Below, piece by piece: positions 7,655 through 10,557 of a stretch of DNA of 10,557 nt. The first letter of the stretch is position 1. Every line of letters begins with the position of its first letter. The DNA lies in the NCBI GenBank assembly GCA_021159105.1, contig JAGGSM010000249.1:1-10557 (forward strand), written 5' to 3'. This DNA is from Candidatus Bipolaricaulota bacterium. GTDB lineage: Bacteria > Bipolaricaulota > Bipolaricaulia > UBA7950 > UBA9294. The notes under the pieces were generated by a model. That model was not told the DNA's origin, made no database searches, and saw nothing but the letters and a program-made list of their open reading frames with translations. Both the position numbers and the translations under genes were made by a program.

Positions 7655-10024
7655 ATGAAGGTTCCATGCCGTTGGCTCGCTGAGTATGTCGATATCGAGG
7701 TCACAGAAGAGGGGATCGCCCGGCTCGCCGAGCGTCTGACCCTCGCCGGTCTCGAGGTTGAGGAGATCACCTACGTCCCAGGCGTGAGCGGGGCGTACGT
7801 CGGGCGCGTGCTCAGGAGCGTCCCCCATCCGAACTCCGATCACCTCTCCCTCTGCCACCTCGACATCGGGAGCGAGGAGGTCGACGTCATCTGCGGAGCG
7901 GACAACGTCGTGGAAGGGAAACTCGTCCCGGTGATCACCGTCGGTGGCGAGCTCCCAGGAGGGTTCAAGATCGGTGAGCGCAAGCTGCGTGGGGTGACCT
8001 CGCACGGGATGATCTGCTCCAAGGCCGAGCTGGGACTGGAAGCGAAATCAGACGGCATCTGGAACTTCGATGACTCCCTCGATCTGCCGCTTGGAACAGA
8101 CATCAATGAGCTATTGGAGTTCGACGACTACGTGCTGCAGATCAAGGTGACCTCCAATCGTCCGGATTGCATGGGTATTTACGGGATCGCCCGCGAGGTG
8201 GCAGCGATCACCGGCGCGAAGCTGCGCCCACTCGATCTCTCGGTCGAGGAGAGCGAGCCTTCGATCGATCAGGAGGGCTTCGCCGTCGTCGTGGAGGATG
8301 CAGGAGACACGCCCCGCTACACCGCCCGCTTGATGAGCGGGGTGAAGATCGCAGAGTCCCCCCTGCGCCTGCAACATCGCCTGCTGAAGGCGGGGATGAG
8401 ACCGCTGGCGAACGTGATCGACATTACAAACTACGTCATGCTCGAGATGGGCCAGCCGCTGCACCCGTTCGACGCTGATCGCATCGGAAAGACGATCACC
8501 GTGCGCCGCGCACGCGGTGGTGATAGGTTCCGCACGCTGGACGGTGTCGAGCGCGAGCTGACAGAGGACGTGCTGATGATCACCGATGAACTGGGTGGCC
8601 TGGCCGTGGCGGGAGTGATGGGCGGGGAGAGAAGCGAGATCCGCCCTGATACAAAGCGTGTACTCCTGGAATCGGCGTCGTTTGAGGCGAGCGTGATCCG
8701 CCGTTCTTCGCGCGCCCTCGGCTTGCGCAGCGAGGCCTCGCAGCGCTTCGAGCGGCGCGTCGATCCCCAAGGCGTGATCGACGCGTCCAATCGCACCGCC
8801 CACCTGCTGCAAGAGCTATTCGGCTGTAAGGTGCACAAAGGGTTCGTCGACTCCGCCCCGGAGAGCTCACCGCAGAGGGAGCTGCATCTGCGCACGAGCC
8901 GGGTCAGATCGCTCCTTGGAATTGATGTCAAACAGGATGATATCGCGAGCATACTGGGACGCCTGAAGATCGAGACTAGTGCCGATGGCCAGGATCTGGT
9001 GGCATCGATCCCCAGCTACAGGAGCGACCTTGTGCGCGAGGTCGACCTGATCGAGGAGGTCGGGCGGATATACGGCTACGACCGCTTCCCCTCCGTGCCG
9101 CCACGCGGGATGCTGAAGCTTGCCAGGAAGGACGCGGCGGAGCTGTACAAGGACCGCGTACGCGATATTCTGACCGGCCTGGGGATGAATGAGGTGGTCA
9201 CAGACGGCTTCGACAAGAGCGAGTGGCGGAGGATCCTGGGCCTGCCGGGAGACGACCTGGTGAGCGTGAGAAACCCGATGATCGCCTCGCAGGCTTCGAT
9301 GCGATCGAGCCTCCTTCCTGGGCTCTTGTCGGTGGTGGAGGCAAATCTGAACCAGCGGGTCGATGGAGGGATGATCTTCGAGGTAGGGCGCATCTTCTCC
9401 GCATCACGCGGAGAGGGCGAGTCCCTCGCCGGCGTCCTGTTCGGCCGCACGAACATCCCGTTGCACGGCAAGGAGGAGGTCGATCTGTTGGCGGCAAAGG
9501 GGATCATCACTGATCTGTTGGACGCACTGCGGGTACCGATGAAGGTCGAGCCGACGCAAGCAGCCTTCCTCCATCCCGGGCGATCCGGTGAGATCATCGC
9601 AGGAAGAGAGAGGATCGGCCTGTTCGGGGAGATCGCACCGCGCATCACCCAGTCGCTGCCAGCACAACCGCGCGTGATCGCCTTCGAGATCGACCTCGAC
9701 GTGACCCGCAAGTTCACGGCCAGGCACGTGACGTTCACGCCGCTGCCGCGCTACCCGATGAGCAAGCGTGACCTGTCCCTCCTTGCCCCGCTCGATCTTC
9801 CCGAGGAGAAGATTCGAAAAGCGATCGAAGCGGAGAAGATGGTCGAACAGGTGTTGCTCTACGACCAGTACCAGGGAGAGCAGGTCGGATCAGGCAAGCG
9901 CAGTCTGACATACGAAGTGACGCTGCGCGCAAGCGATCGCACCCTGACCGACGAAGAGGTGGCAAAGGCGATCGCCCGTGTGGAGAAGAGGCTGGCCAAG
10001 ATCGACGTCAGCCTGCGATCGTAG
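7655..10024 (+). CDS. pheT: Phenylalanine--tRNA ligase beta subunit
   Basis: PheT with PheS forms the alpha2-beta2 enzyme that charges tRNA-Phe; the beta chain supplies tRNA recognition and editing. The 789-residue protein is full length. It has an N-terminal segment MKVPCRWLAEYVD, then an EMAP-type tRNA-binding domain (about 40-150, with NSDHLSLCHLDIG and ICGADNV). The B3/B4 editing domain (about 210-385) contains VIDITNYVMLEMGQPLHPFD (254-273) and LRSEASQRFERRVDP. The B5 domain (about 408-480) ends SYRSDLVREVDLIEEVGRIYG. The catalytic-like core spans about 490-685. The FDX-ACB anticodon-binding domain (about 695-788) starts LPRYPMSKRDLSLLAP. The ribosome site GAGGTG (7645-7650) is four bases before the ATG. 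pheS, usually just upstream, is absent: the preceding gene is the M1 peptidase, 25 bases away. The stop abuts the tsaE start. Confidence 0.97.
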   Translation: MKVPCRWLAEYVDIEVTEEGIARLAERLTLAGLEVEEITYVPGVSGAYVGRVLRSVPHPNSDHLSLCHLDIGSEEVDVICGADNVVEGKLVPVITVGGELPGGFKIGERKLRGVTSHGMICSKAELGLEAKSDGIWNFDDSLDLPLGTDINELLEFDDYVLQIKVTSNRPDCMGIYGIAREVAAITGAKLRPLDLSVEESEPSIDQEGFAVVVEDAGDTPRYTARLMSGVKIAESPLRLQHRLLKAGMRPLANVIDITNYVMLEMGQPLHPFDADRIGKTITVRRARGGDRFRTLDGVERELTEDVLMITDELGGLAVAGVMGGERSEIRPDTKRVLLESASFEASVIRRSSRALGLRSEASQRFERRVDPQGVIDASNRTAHLLQELFGCKVHKGFVDSAPESSPQRELHLRTSRVRSLLGIDVKQDDIASILGRLKIETSADGQDLVASIPSYRSDLVREVDLIEEVGRIYGYDRFPSVPPRGMLKLARKDAAELYKDRVRDILTGLGMNEVVTDGFDKSEWRRILGLPGDDLVSVRNPMIASQASMRSSLLPGLLSVVEANLNQRVDGGMIFEVGRIFSASRGEGESLAGVLFGRTNIPLHGKEEVDLLAAKGIITDLLDALRVPMKVEPTQAAFLHPGRSGEIIAGRERIGLFGEIAPRITQSLPAQPRVIAFEIDLDVTRKFTARHVTFTPLPRYPMSKRDLSLLAPLDLPEEKIRKAIEAEKMVEQVLLYDQYQGEQVGSGKRSLTYEVTLRASDRTLTDEEVAKAIARVEKRLAKIDVSLRS

Positions 10025-10447
10025 ATGGACAAGACGATCATCGCCCGCAGCGCGGCCGAGATGGAGGAGATTGGGGCGAACCTCGCACCGATCATCACGA
10101 ATGGCATGGTCATCTCACTCATCGGACCGCTCGGCTCCGGCAAGACAACGCTCGTTAAGGGGCTCGCGCGCGGTCTATTGATAACGGACATCGTCGTATC
10201 GCCGAGCTATCTACTGGCACGAGAATACGCAGGGAGATTGCCGTTGCATCACATCGATGCCTACCGCGTCTCCACCCTGAGCGAACTCGCCGAGGTCGGG
10301 CTCGATGAGCTCCTCCCCCCGCAGAGCGGTGTCACAGCGGTCGAATGGCCATCGCGAGTAGAGGGGATCGTAGAAGTGAGCGACATCATCGTCAGGATCG
10401 AGCTACTCGACGATCAAGCGCGCAGGGTGCAGATCTCGAGCAACTGA
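10025..10447 (+). CDS. tsaE: tRNA t6A37 threonylcarbamoyladenosine biosynthesis ATPase TsaE
   Basis: TsaE is the small P-loop ATPase that works with TsaB and TsaD to form t6A at position 37 of ANN-decoding tRNAs. The 140-residue product is close to the usual 140-160. Visible motifs are the Walker A GPLGSGKTTLVKGLARGL, the switch-like VVSPSYLLAREY, HHIDAYRVSTLSELAEVGLD (family form HFDLYRL...E...G.DE) and AVEWPSR (family form IEWPER). The ATG follows the pheT TAG with no gap (TAGATG) and no clear ribosome site of its own, so translation is probably coupled to pheT. tsaB, tsaD and tsaC are not in the window. No terminator is obvious after the TGA. Confidence 0.93.
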   Translation: MDKTIIARSAAEMEEIGANLAPIITNGMVISLIGPLGSGKTTLVKGLARGLLITDIVVSPSYLLAREYAGRLPLHHIDAYRVSTLSELAEVGLDELLPPQSGVTAVEWPSRVEGIVEVSDIIVRIELLDDQARRVQISSN

Positions 10448-10472
10448 GCGATCGTTCCCACGCCCTTCCTCG

Positions 10473-10557
10473 CGTGAGACATTCTCTTCTTATCCCTTTG
10501 CACTCTTCGCGTCCTTGGCGTGAGGCATGCTCTTCCGTTCCGCACTCCGCATTTGTC
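10473..10557. repeat. Mosaic of short dispersed repeats downstream of tsaE
   Basis: The gap holds two related phrases, CGTGAGACATTCTCTTC (10473-10489) and CGTGAGGCATGCTCTTCC (10519-10536). Between them lies CTTCGCGTCCTTGGCGTGA (10505-10523), itself a near-doublet of CTTCGCGTC and CTTGGCGTG. The second phrase extends to match the minus strand of 101-124 (20 of 24), and CTCCGCATTTGTC (10545-10557) matches the minus strand of 18-30 (11 of 13). The repeat appears to run out of the window. No gene or RNA was recognised. Confidence 0.55.

Overview
The window is ordinary bacterial chromosome, rich in G+C by eye, with seven protein genes, all apparently intact, packed onto two divergent strands. The layout suggests a free-living bacterium with a compact genome. 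The 913-residue secreted M1-type peptidase ends in what looks like an outer-membrane-type beta-rich tail, which hints at a diderm cell envelope. I cannot assign a phylum with confidence. The gene content and the style of the intergenic repeats resemble uncultivated thermophile-type lineages such as Bipolaricaulota/Acetothermia, but that is only an impression.

Left half (minus strand): accB and accC (biotin carboxyl carrier protein and biotin carboxylase of acetyl-CoA carboxylase) overlap by ATGA and are transcribed leftward from a recognisable promoter at about 3350-3379. Downstream of them ffh (SRP54, the signal recognition particle GTPase) has its own good promoter at 1485-1513. Right half (plus strand): a promoter at 3514-3541 starts a run of four closely spaced genes. 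These are a CNNM/CorC-type membrane protein with CBS domains, a secreted M1-family peptidase, pheT (Phe-tRNA synthetase beta chain, without pheS beside it) and tsaE (ATPase for the t6A tRNA modification), the last directly abutting pheT. The set mixes lipid synthesis, protein targeting and tRNA charging/modification, as is common in core-gene neighbourhoods.

The less ordinary content is in the short gaps. Two related copies (about 64 and 71 bp, same orientation) of a GC-rich dispersed element flank accBC at 1516-1579 and 3439-3509. They end in GCAGTTCATT and GGTAGTCCATT and resemble the right end / omega-RNA-like scaffold of IS200/IS605-TnpB elements, though no tnpB is present. A second, unrelated mosaic of short repeats lies at both ends of the window (about 1-124 and 10473-10557), with its best-conserved parts in inverted orientation. 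The stop codons of ffh and accC fall inside these elements. No rRNA, tRNA, CRISPR array, complete insertion sequence, phage gene or defence system was seen. No gap exceeds 300 bp.
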